NCBI RefSeq assembly: GCF_000718165.1
Contig: NZ_JOEY01000001.1
Coordinates: 62,001 to 126,000, forward strand
Source: Streptomyces fulvoviolaceus
Lineage (GTDB): Bacteria > Actinomycetota > Actinomycetes > Streptomycetales > Streptomycetaceae
Length of the DNA stretch: 64,000 bases
Reading direction: 5' to 3'
Positions within the stretch are counted from its first letter, which is position 1, and every line of letters starts with the position of its first letter. The translations under genes and the position numbers were made by a program. The notes under the pieces were generated by a model, which saw nothing but the letters and a program-made list of their open reading frames with translations, did not search any database and was not told the DNA's origin. Of this stretch, positions 26,562-33,612 are shown piece by piece.

Positions 26562-27921
26562 TCTTCCCCGCAAGGCGGTCACCCGCACCGCCAAGCTCGC
26601 CGCGCTTCCGCTCGGTTTCGCCGGGCGGGCCACTTGGGGACTGGGCAAGCGGATCGTGGGCGAGTCCGCGGAGATCGTCGGGCGCGAGTTGCAACAGCGC
26701 ACGGCGGAGCAGCTCTTCAAGGTGCTCGGCGAGCTCAAGGGCGGCGCCATGAAGTTCGGCCAGGCCCTGTCCGTCTTCGAGTCGGCGCTCCCCGAGGAGG
26801 TCGCCGGCCCCTACCGGGCGGCGCTGACGAAACTGCAGGAGGCGGCGCCCCCGATGCCGACCCGCACCGTGCACACGGTGCTGGAGCAGCGCCTCGGCGC
26901 GGACTGGCAGGACCTGTTCCTCGAGTTCGAGGACAAACCCTCCGCGGCCGCGTCGATCGGCCAGGTGCACCGGGGCGTGTGGCACGACGGTCGTGAGGTG
27001 GCGGTCAAGGTCCAGTACCCGGGTGCCGGCGAGGCCCTGCTGTCCGACCTGACCCAATTGGGGCGTTTCGCCCGCCTGTTGGGGCCTCTCGTTCCCGGCA
27101 TCGACATCAAGCCCCTCATCGCGGAGCTGCGCGACCGGGTCTCGGAGGAACTCGACTACGGCCTGGAGGCGCAGGCGCAGCGGGCTCACGCCGAGGAGTT
27201 CACGGACGACCCGGACGTCGTGGTGCCGGACGTGGTTCACCAGTGCGACCAGGTCCTGGTCTCGGAATGGATGGACGGCGTCCCGCTGTCGGAGGTGATC
27301 TCCGACGGGACCCAGGAGCAGCGCGACCGCGCCGGCCAACTCCTCGCCCGCTTCCTCTTCTCCGGGCCCGCCCGCACCGGTCTCCTGCACGCCGACCCGC
27401 ACCCGGGCAACTTCCGGCTGCTGCCCGGCAGCCCGGACGGCAAGGACGACTGGCGTCTGGGCGTCCTGGACTTCGGCACGGTCGACCGGCTCCCGGGGGG
27501 CCTGCCGACCCCCATCGGCACCTCCCTGCGCATGACCCTCGACGGCGAGGCGGAGGCCGTCTACGAACTCCTCTGCGTGGAGGGCTTCGTCAAGGAGTCC
27601 ATAGCACTGGACCCCGACGCCGTCCTCGACTACCTCCTGCCGATCATCGAACCGGCGCAGGTCGAGGAGTTCACCTTCACCCGCGGCTGGATGCGCAGTC
27701 AGGCCGCCCGCATCGGCGACCCCCGCGGCCCCGCCTACCAACTGGGCAAACAGCTCAACCTGCCCCCGGCGTACCTGCTCATCCACCGGGTGACCCTGAG
27801 CACGATCGGGGTCCTGTGTCAGCTGGGCTCGACGGTGCGCCTGCGTGAGGAGCTGGAGGAGTGGCTGCCGGGATTCATACCGGAGGAGGACTTGGAGGAG
27901 GAACCGGCGGCCCAGGCCTGA
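26554..27921 (+). CDS. ABC1/ADCK/UbiB-family atypical kinase
   Basis: A 455-residue atypical kinase. The family KxGQ motif is in GGAMKFGQALS, the Ala-rich loop is SAAASIGQVHRG, the ATP Lys is in VAVKVQYPG, the catalytic segment is HADPHPGNF, and the metal motif is LDFGTVDRL. In other organisms UbiB proteins support lipid or quinone metabolism and show ATPase activity. Streptomyces use menaquinone, so the client is unknown. No membrane helix is obvious at the C-terminus. AGGAGGG precedes the ATG, and the eight-base overlap with the ThiF gene indicates coupled expression. Confidence 0.92.
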   Translation: MSDLPRKAVTRTAKLAALPLGFAGRATWGLGKRIVGESAEIVGRELQQRTAEQLFKVLGELKGGAMKFGQALSVFESALPEEVAGPYRAALTKLQEAAPPMPTRTVHTVLEQRLGADWQDLFLEFEDKPSAAASIGQVHRGVWHDGREVAVKVQYPGAGEALLSDLTQLGRFARLLGPLVPGIDIKPLIAELRDRVSEELDYGLEAQAQRAHAEEFTDDPDVVVPDVVHQCDQVLVSEWMDGVPLSEVISDGTQEQRDRAGQLLARFLFSGPARTGLLHADPHPGNFRLLPGSPDGKDDWRLGVLDFGTVDRLPGGLPTPIGTSLRMTLDGEAEAVYELLCVEGFVKESIALDPDAVLDYLLPIIEPAQVEEFTFTRGWMRSQAARIGDPRGPAYQLGKQLNLPPAYLLIHRVTLSTIGVLCQLGSTVRLREELEEWLPGFIPEEDLEEEPAAQA

Positions 27922-27936
27922 GGTTCCTCGCGCGTC

Positions 27937-28146
27937 TCACCACCAGGCCGAGTCCAACCGCCCCTCGATCGCCCTGAGGTTCTCCCGGGAGCAGGTGTCG
28001 CAGAAGTACTGACGGACGCCGTTCTCCAGGGAGCAGGTCCAGGTGGGCTGCGGGTCCTCGCCCTGCGTGCCGCAGCGGGCGCACACGAGGGGCCGGTGCT
28101 CCTTTGCGGAGCCGCCGTTGTCACTGCCTCCGGGAAGACTCGTCAC
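27937..28146 (-). CDS. Small zinc-ribbon protein
   Basis: A 69-residue protein with two CxxC knuckles, LVCARCGTQ and YFCDTCSRE, spaced about 27 residues apart with WTCS between. This is a typical zinc ribbon without an attached enzyme. The chosen GTG at 28146 (VTSLPGGSDNGG) matches the composition of streptomycete homologues I recall; an ATG at 28188 is possible and neither has a strong ribosome site. It converges on the kinase gene with only 15 bases between. A role in nucleic-acid or protein binding is an inference. Confidence 0.7.
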   Translation of the reverse strand: MTSLPGGSDNGGSAKEHRPLVCARCGTQGEDPQPTWTCSLENGVRQYFCDTCSRENLRAIEGRLDSAWW

Positions 28147-28192
28147 CCGGCGACGATATCGCCATGGCCGGGGCATCTGTGGGCACAACGCA

Positions 28193-28232
28193 CCGCGGGG
28201 GCCGGTCCGTTCGGACGGACCGGCCCCCGCGG
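28193..28232. terminator. Strong terminator at end of wblC operon
   Basis: CCGCGGGGGCCGGTCCGT (28193-28210), loop TCGG, then a perfect 18-base complement to 28232. It lies between the minus-strand gene ending at 28285 and the zinc-ribbon gene. Confidence 0.88.
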
Positions 28233-28284
28233 GGAGAGCTACCGCCTCCCTGATCGGGAGGCCACCGCTTCTGGTGTGGTCGGG

Positions 28285-28608
28285 TTACTGCATGACCGCC
28301 ATGGCGAGCGCCCGGCGAGCACGCATCGACGCGCGCTCGGCACGGCGCTGCATCCGGCGAGCGGTCACCAGGCGCACGGCCCGGCGTTCCTGCTCGGCCT
28401 CATGCAGTCGGTCGTGCATATGCGCACGAGCCAGGGCTTCTGGTTGGAGTTGCATCTCTCGGGTCCTGTTCTGACGCGAGTCGTTCGCGCCGGTGGTGGT
28501 GAAGTCTGGGATCGCGGAGCCTGCGGGCTCGCTGGTGGACGGCTTCATCGGGGCCTGCTTCTTGGGGTCGTTCGTGAGGGGGCGGTCGATCGTTCCTAGG
28601 GTGTTCAT
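28285..28608 (-). CDS. Small basic protein translationally coupled to WblC
   Basis: A 107-residue protein with no recognised domain. The first half is polar (NDPKKQAPMKPSTSEPAG). The second half is a long charged helix rich in Arg and Ala (RLHEAEQERRAVRLVTARR, then RRAERASMRARRALAM). Its ATG overlaps the wblC stop by four bases (ATGA), so it must share the wblC mRNA and its antibiotic-induced control. A nucleic-acid or ribosome-binding role would fit the basic helix but is not shown. The operon terminator follows. Confidence 0.7.
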   Translation of the reverse strand: MNTLGTIDRPLTNDPKKQAPMKPSTSEPAGSAIPDFTTTGANDSRQNRTREMQLQPEALARAHMHDRLHEAEQERRAVRLVTARRMQRRAERASMRARRALAMAVMQ

Positions 28609-28973
28609 GCCATGACCGGGTTCTTGCGCGGGCGGCCACGCGGCCGCTTCCGGGCGACGACGACACCCTGGACGAACAGCTCGCCACCCCAGACGCCCCA
28701 GGGCTCACGCCGCTCCTTGGCGCCGGCGAGGCAGGCCTCGACCAGCGGGCAGGTGCGGCAGAGGGACTTGGCGTACTCGACGTCCGCCGGCGTCTCGGCG
28801 AAGAAGACCTCCGGGTCGTACGAACGGCAGGGGACGGGTACGCCGAGGTTCTCGATGGCGTCGTCGAGCGCGGTGAGCGCAGTCAGCGGGGTCAAGGTGG
28901 AGTCCTCCGTGAGGCCGGGCGGGGGGATCGTTTCGGAAGGCGGTACGGACGTGGCGTGCGCTTCGAGTTGCAC
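28605..28973 (-). CDS. wblC: WhiB-like regulator WblC (WhiB7 orthologue)
   Basis: WblC/WhiB7 is an iron-sulfur regulator that, with the housekeeping sigma factor, turns on intrinsic antibiotic-resistance genes after ribosome-targeting drugs. Four cluster Cys are seen: one in VPCRSYDPEVFF and three in AKSLCRTCPLVEAC. The WhiB turn GVWGG follows, then the AT-hook RKRPRGRPRKNP, which is specific to the WhiB7 branch. The GTG at 28973 is preceded by GAGGAAG. A roughly 590-base leader with an upstream ORF and an attenuator precedes the gene. Its neighbour uvrD2 is the same as in mycobacteria. Confidence 0.95.
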   Translation of the reverse strand: MQLEAHATSVPPSETIPPPGLTEDSTLTPLTALTALDDAIENLGVPVPCRSYDPEVFFAETPADVEYAKSLCRTCPLVEACLAGAKERREPWGVWGGELFVQGVVVARKRPRGRPRKNPVMA

Positions 28974-29068
28974 GGTTTCGTCTTCCTCGTCTGGTCGGTC
29001 CGGCCCTGTTGGGCCGGGTGTCGGCTGTTGTCCCGAGGCCCCTTCGCTCCGTCGTCCCCGTTTTGGGG

Positions 29069-29115
29069 AAAACAGAAGGGCCGCGGATCCCGGATGGGGT
29101 TCCGCGGCCCTGAAG
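29069..29115 (-). terminator. Attenuator: intrinsic terminator in the wblC leader
   Basis: On the minus strand, GGGCCGCGGA pairs perfectly with TCCGCGGCCC around a 13-base loop and is followed by TTCTGTTTT, a real U-tract, rare in this GC-rich genome. It lies about 20 bases after the upstream ORF stop and about 100 bases before the wblC start. That is the geometry of premature termination controlled by translation. Confidence 0.85.
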
Positions 29116-29131
29116 GCGCCGGCCTGATCAA

Positions 29132-29452
29132 TCAGGCTGGATCACTCCAGGGTTCTGGCCCACGGAAGGCCCACATCTGGTGGTGCTGCGTCGTCTGCTT
29201 CCGGCTACCGGCACCGGCCGCCGCAAAGGCATAGGTCTGCGCCTGTGCCGCTACTGCTTCCAGTGCCTTCGTCGGTCGCTCATTGCGCTCACGGTTGGGA
29301 AGACCCGCGAGAGACACGGAGGACGCCGGACGCACGGCAGGAATGCCGGACAGACCGGTGCCCAGGTTCGAAACGCCGAGCATGCACGCGGAGACGACCG
29401 AGCGATCGGTCAATTTGACGGAGCTGACAGAGCTGGTGTTGATGCTGATCAC
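29132..29452 (-). CDS. Upstream ORF in the wblC leader
   Basis: A 106-codon ORF starting on GTG (VISINTSSVSSVKLTDRSVV) with a strong GGAGG eight bases before it. The stop is part of a small hairpin, GCCTGAT-TG-ATCAGGC, directly ahead of the attenuator. The product has no domain; it is Ser/Val/Ala-rich with a polar, His/Gln/Trp-containing end (KQTTQHHQMWAF). Whether the peptide matters or only its translation is unknown. In whiB7/wblC systems, impaired translation of a leader ORF is the trigger that allows read-through. Third-position GC is lower than in flanking genes. Confidence 0.72.
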   Translation of the reverse strand: MISINTSSVSSVKLTDRSVVSACMLGVSNLGTGLSGIPAVRPASSVSLAGLPNRERNERPTKALEAVAAQAQTYAFAAAGAGSRKQTTQHHQMWAFRGPEPWSDPA

Positions 29453-29568
29453 TGGAATCGCCTCCTCTCGGCGTCTCGGGGGACCGCGGGGTGAGCCGCA
29501 GTCCGACGGGTATGCAAGTACAGCACGGAATCGGGGCCTTCGAGAAGGCCTCCGTCCCCGTGGCTAAG

Positions 29569-29608
29569 AACCTATGGGGATTGCTGGGGCATGCGCAAAC
29601 TATTTTTT
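29569..29608 (-). promoter_or_regulatory. wblC promoter with A/T tract (WhiB7-type autoregulated)
   Basis: Reading the minus strand: an AAAAAA tract (29603-29608), -35 TTGCGC (29593-29598), 18-base spacer, -10 TAGGTT (29569-29574). An A/T-rich block immediately upstream of the -35 is the AT-hook target that defines WhiB7-dependent promoters, so WblC probably activates itself. The start of transcription would be near 29562, giving a leader of about 590 bases. Confidence 0.75.
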
Positions 29609-29621
29609 CGACGAGTTCGCC

Positions 29622-31817
29622 TCAGTCCTCAACTTCTTCGCCCACTCCCTCCTGGCCTGCGCAGATGGCCAGAACATCGGCTCCGTAGCGGTTGAGCTTG
29701 CGGACCCCGACCCCGGGGATCCGCGCGAGCTCTCCCTCGTCGTCGGGGACGGCCTCGGCGATCGCCATCAGCGTCTTGTCGGTGAAGACACAGAAGGCGG
29801 GCTGTCCGCTGCGCTGCGCCTGGACCGCGCGCCAGTCGCGCAGCCGCTCGTACAGCCCCTCGTCCATGTCGGAGGGACAGTCCTCGCAGCGCATGAGTTT
29901 CATCTCGCCTGCGTCGGTGAGCGTGCGCCCGCAGACCCGGCAGCGGGCCGGCGTGCGCTGCGTCCGTCTGGGCACGGCGCCCACCGGGGTCGTGAAGCCC
30001 CGCTCGACGCCCCCGGGGCCGCCCGCGGCGGCACGTCCGGCCGTCGCGGTCGAGCCGGGGCGCAGTCCGTCGAGGAAGCGGCTGGGGCGACGGTTCGGGC
30101 GGCCGCCGGGCGAGCGGGAGAGCGACCAGGAGACATGAAGGTGTTGCCGGGCCCGGGTGACACCGACGTAGAGGAGACGGCGCTCCTCCTCGATCTGCTC
30201 GTCGGTCTTTGCGTAGGTGATCGGCATCATGCCCTCGGCGACACCGACCAGGAAGACGACGTCCCACTCCAGGCCCTTGGCCGAGTGCAGGGAGGCGAGG
30301 GTGACGCCCTCGACGGTCGGGGCGTGCTGGGCGTTCGCCCGCTCGTCGAGTTCGGCGACGAGGTCGCTCAGGGTGGCGCCGGATCTGGCGGCGGCGAAGT
30401 CCTGCGCGAGGTTCACCAGAGCGGCGAGCGACTCCCAGCGTTCTCTGACGGCGCCGGAACCGGCCGGGGGCACGGAGGTCCAGCCCTCCCCCGACAGCAC
30501 GGCACGCACCTGGGAGGGCAGGTCGACGACATCGTCGAGGAGAGAGTCGTTGCCGCCGAAACGGGCTGCGGCGCGCAGGGCGATGCCGGCCTTGCGCACC
30601 TCCGGACGGTCGAAGAACCGCTCGGCGCCACGCAGCTGGTAGGACACTCCCACGTCGGCGAGGGCCTGTTCGTAGGTCTCGGACTGGGAGTTCGTGCGGA
30701 ACAGGATGGCGATCTCGCTGGCCCGGACGCCGGAGGCGATGAGCTCACGGATGCGGCGGGCGGCGCCCTCGGCCTCGGCGGGTTCGTCGCTGTATTCGGT
30801 GTAGACGGGCTCGGGCCCCGGCCGGCGCTGCGAGATCAGCTCCAGTCGGTGGTCGGCGGCGCGGCCCCGGGCCTGGGCGAGCAGGCCGTTGGCGAGGTGG
30901 ACGACCTGAGGGGTGGAGCGGTAGTCGCGGACCAGCTTGACGACGGTGGCACCGGGGTGGCGGGTGCGGAAGTCGAGCAGGTGGTCGGGAGTTGCTCCCG
31001 TGAAGGAGTAGATCGTCTGGCTGGCGTCGCCGACGACACACAGGTTTTCCCGCTCGCCGAGCCACAGCTCCAGCAGGCGCTGCTGGAGGGGGCTGACGTC
31101 CTGGTACTCGTCAACCACGAAGTGCTGGTACTGGGAGCGGACCTGCTCGGCGATGTCGCGCCGGTCCTGGAGGACGGCGACGGTCAGCAGCAGGACGTCC
31201 TCGAAGTCGATGACGGCACGATCGCGCTTGAGGTCCTCGTAGGCGGCGTAGAGCTGGGCGATCTCGGCCGGGGCCCGGGGGGTCTCGCGGCCGGCCTTGG
31301 CGGCCGCGAGGGCGTAGTCGGAGGGGACGGTCTGGGTGACCTTGGACCATTCGATCTCGCCGGTGACGTCCCGCAGCTCGCCCCGGTCGAGGCGGATGCG
31401 GCAGGCGGCGGCCGCGTCGGAGACGAGCTGGATCTTGCGGTCGACGAGCCGGGGCATGGAGCCGCCGACCGCTTTCGGCCAGAAGTACTGGAGCTGGCGC
31501 AGGGCGGCCGAGTGGAAGGTGCGGGCCTGGACGCCGCCCGCGCCGAGCTGGCGCAGCCGGCCGCGCATCTCGCCCGCGGCACGGTTGGTGAAGGTGACGG
31601 CCAGCACGGTGGAGGGCTGCAGGATGCCGGCCCGCACGCCGTAGGCGATGCGGTGGGTGATCGCCCGGGTCTTGCCCGTGCCGGCGCCCGCCAGCACGCA
31701 CACCGGACCGTGCAGGGCGGTGGCCACCTCGCGCTGCTCGGGGTCGAGCCCTTCGAGTACCGCGTCGGGCGAGGCCGGTGTCTGCGGGAAGAGCGTGGAG
31801 TGCGTTGCTGCTGTCAC
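29622..31817 (-). CDS. uvrD2: ATP-dependent DNA helicase UvrD2
   Basis: A superfamily-1A 3'-5' helicase. Walker A is LAGAGTGKTRAITHR (near residue 45); motif II/III region VDEYQDVSPLQQRLLEL; motif IV-VI include HSAKGLEWDVVFLVGVAEG and LYVGVTRARQHLHVSW. The C-terminus has the UvrD2-specific Cys4 module (CRVCGRTL, RCEDCPSD) and an HRDC domain (LYERLRDWRAVQAQRSGQPA through IPGVGVRKLNRYG). The GTG at 31817 gives 731 residues, near the family length; more upstream starts would overlap the divergent mycoredoxin. In mycobacteria UvrD2 is essential. Confidence 0.93.
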   Translation of the reverse strand: MTAATHSTLFPQTPASPDAVLEGLDPEQREVATALHGPVCVLAGAGTGKTRAITHRIAYGVRAGILQPSTVLAVTFTNRAAGEMRGRLRQLGAGGVQARTFHSAALRQLQYFWPKAVGGSMPRLVDRKIQLVSDAAAACRIRLDRGELRDVTGEIEWSKVTQTVPSDYALAAAKAGRETPRAPAEIAQLYAAYEDLKRDRAVIDFEDVLLLTVAVLQDRRDIAEQVRSQYQHFVVDEYQDVSPLQQRLLELWLGERENLCVVGDASQTIYSFTGATPDHLLDFRTRHPGATVVKLVRDYRSTPQVVHLANGLLAQARGRAADHRLELISQRRPGPEPVYTEYSDEPAEAEGAARRIRELIASGVRASEIAILFRTNSQSETYEQALADVGVSYQLRGAERFFDRPEVRKAGIALRAAARFGGNDSLLDDVVDLPSQVRAVLSGEGWTSVPPAGSGAVRERWESLAALVNLAQDFAAARSGATLSDLVAELDERANAQHAPTVEGVTLASLHSAKGLEWDVVFLVGVAEGMMPITYAKTDEQIEEERRLLYVGVTRARQHLHVSWSLSRSPGGRPNRRPSRFLDGLRPGSTATAGRAAAGGPGGVERGFTTPVGAVPRRTQRTPARCRVCGRTLTDAGEMKLMRCEDCPSDMDEGLYERLRDWRAVQAQRSGQPAFCVFTDKTLMAIAEAVPDDEGELARIPGVGVRKLNRYGADVLAICAGQEGVGEEVED

Positions 31818-32001
31818 ATGGCCATGCTGCCAGGTCGGCGGAGACGGGTGAGGCCGTTGTCCACAGGCAGGCCATCGCAGTCGTACTAATGCGGCAGGCG
31901 TCACGTCCGACCGCATACCCCCCGCGGGAATGGCGGCCGTGTCGCGTACGTTCCTCTCACTGCGAGAACAATCCGCCGAGCTGCCGAGGAGCGCGCGAGA
32001 C

Positions 32002-32244
32002 ATGCAGGGCACCGTGACGATGTACAGCACCACGTGGTGCGGTTACTGCCAGCGGCTGAAGAAGCAGCTGGACCGCGAGGGCATCGCGTACACCGAGATC
32101 AACATCGAGCAGGACCCCGCGTCCGCGGCGTTCGTCGAGAAGGCGAACGGCGGAAACCAGACGGTTCCGACCGTGCTGTTCCCCGACGGCTCGACGCTCA
32201 CGAACCCTTCGCTGGCTCAGGTCAAACAGAAGGTCGGCGCCTAA
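32002..32244 (+). CDS. mrx1: Mycoredoxin-1 (glutaredoxin-like, mycothiol-dependent)
   Basis: An 80-residue thioredoxin-fold oxidoreductase that reduces protein-mycothiol mixed disulfides in actinomycetes. The active site is WCGYC near residue 11, and the cis-Pro loop is TVPTVLFPDG. The family sequence MYSTTWCGYCQRLKKQL is typical of Mrx1. The ATG at 32002 has GAGGAG nine bases upstream; an earlier ATG (31930) would add a non-homologous extension. It diverges from uvrD2. A short hairpin terminator follows. Confidence 0.92.
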   Translation: MQGTVTMYSTTWCGYCQRLKKQLDREGIAYTEINIEQDPASAAFVEKANGGNQTVPTVLFPDGSTLTNPSLAQVKQKVGA

Positions 32245-32263
32245 GCGCTCCGCTGGTCCACGG

Positions 32264-32299
32264 AAGGCGGTCCCCGAGATGCACTCAGGGACCGCTTTC
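32264..32299 (+). terminator. Terminator after mycoredoxin gene
   Basis: GCGGTCCC (32267-32274) and GGGACCGC (32288-32295) form a perfect 8-bp stem followed by TTT. The roughly 210 bases from here to the nudC stop codon hold nothing I recognise. Confidence 0.65.
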
Positions 32300-32511
32300 G
32301 TATGAGTCGCCCCACACCATCGAGTAGCGCCACGGCAACCGGCGCCGGAAGCGGCAGCCGGGCAACAGTCGGTGGGCAGCCCGCCGGACCTCGCAGCAGC
32401 GCCGGCAGTCGGACCGTGCGGCCGGCCGCGTCCCGAGCGGTCCACACCCGTCACGGACGCGGCCTTATGCGCAAGGCAGGCACGGATCGGTCATGTGCGC
32501 CCCGGGTCGGC

Positions 32512-33456
32512 TCAGACGAAGGTCCTCGTCGGCAGCGGCTTGCCGTACCAGAGCTCGATCAGGCGGGCCGCGATCGAGATGCCGTAGGGCGGGAGCACCT
32601 CACCGGATTCGAACGCGGCGCCCAGTTCGTCGCGGGAGAACCAGCGGGCCTCGTGGATCTCGTCGCCGTCGACGTTGACCTCGGTGGAGGTGGCGCGGGC
32701 CATGAAGCCGAGCATGAGGCTGGACGGGAACGGCCAGGGCTGGCTGGCGACGTACTCGACCTGGCCGACGGTGATACCGGCCTCCTCGAAGACCTCGCGG
32801 CGCACCGTCTGCTCGATGGACTCGCCGGGCTCGACGAAGCCGGCGAGCGTCGAGAAGCGTCCCTCGGGCCAGTGGACCTGCCGGCCGAGCAGGATGCGGT
32901 CGTCGTCGTCGGTGACGGCCATGATCACGGCGGGGTCGGTACGCGGGTAGTGCTCTCCGCCACAGGCCGAGCAGCGGCGGATGTGACCGGCCGCGGCGAT
33001 GACCGTGCGCTCGCCGCAGCGGGAGCAGAAGCGGTGGGTGCGCTGCCAGTTCTCCAGGCCTACGGCGTGCACCATCAGGCCCACGTCTCGGGGTGACAGC
33101 AGCAGACCGGCCTCGCGCAGGCCGGCCGGGCGCGCGGACTGGTCGATACGGCCGGGCAGCGCGTCCTTCTGGAGGGCGAAGTAGCTGACGCCGTCCTCGT
33201 CGGTCCCCAGGAAGTAGCGGTGTGCCTCGGTCAGCGGGGCCTCGAAGGAGGGGGTCATGACGAGTTCGGTGCTGCCGTCCGCCGTCTCGTCGATGAGGAC
33301 CTGGCCGCCGGAGACCACGAAGCAGCGGGTCGTGGGGTGGCTCCACGCCGCCGCCAGCCAGGCCTCGTCGAGCCGGTGGTGGGCGGCGCGGTCGATGCCG
33401 CTCGGGGCGGTGAGCGAGATCGGTCGGTCGGCGGTGTGGTCGGTCCAGGTGGTCAC
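32512..33456 (-). CDS. nudC: NAD(+) diphosphatase / NAD-capped RNA decapping hydrolase
   Basis: NudC hydrolyses NADH and removes NAD caps from RNA. The domain order is an N-terminal region, a zinc ribbon (FCSRCGERT, RRCSACGGEHYPRTDPAV) and a Nudix domain with GFVEPGESIEQTVRREVFEE followed by AGI. The NudC-specific SQPWPFPSSLMLGF follows. 314 residues fits. The GTG at 33456 has GGAAG five bases upstream; a TTG at 33468 is in frame but too close to its ribosome site. Monocistronic by spacing. With mycoredoxin it suggests a redox-cofactor neighbourhood. Confidence 0.94.
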   Translation of the reverse strand: MTTWTDHTADRPISLTAPSGIDRAAHHRLDEAWLAAAWSHPTTRCFVVSGGQVLIDETADGSTELVMTPSFEAPLTEAHRYFLGTDEDGVSYFALQKDALPGRIDQSARPAGLREAGLLLSPRDVGLMVHAVGLENWQRTHRFCSRCGERTVIAAAGHIRRCSACGGEHYPRTDPAVIMAVTDDDDRILLGRQVHWPEGRFSTLAGFVEPGESIEQTVRREVFEEAGITVGQVEYVASQPWPFPSSLMLGFMARATSTEVNVDGDEIHEARWFSRDELGAAFESGEVLPPYGISIAARLIELWYGKPLPTRTFV

Positions 33457-33612
33457 GAGTGCTTCCAACTCCCCCGGTGCAGCGGATTGTTTCGGCGGGC
33501 GGTTCGGTGGGACGTACGGCGGGAGACGACGGGGTCCGGTGGAGGTTCGCAGTGCGGGACGGCCTTTCCAGTGTGCCCCGCGCGCGATGGCGCTCCGGAC
33601 GACACGGGTCGA

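Noticed and set aside
24501..27921. A complete azole-peptide (TOMM) gene cluster around the ThiF-like gene
   Set aside because: No precursor peptide, YcaO protein or dehydrogenase is present, so only a remote relation can be claimed.
32300..32511. Possible small gene between mycoredoxin and nudC
   Set aside because: Frames here lack ribosome sites and family similarity; it is probably non-coding.
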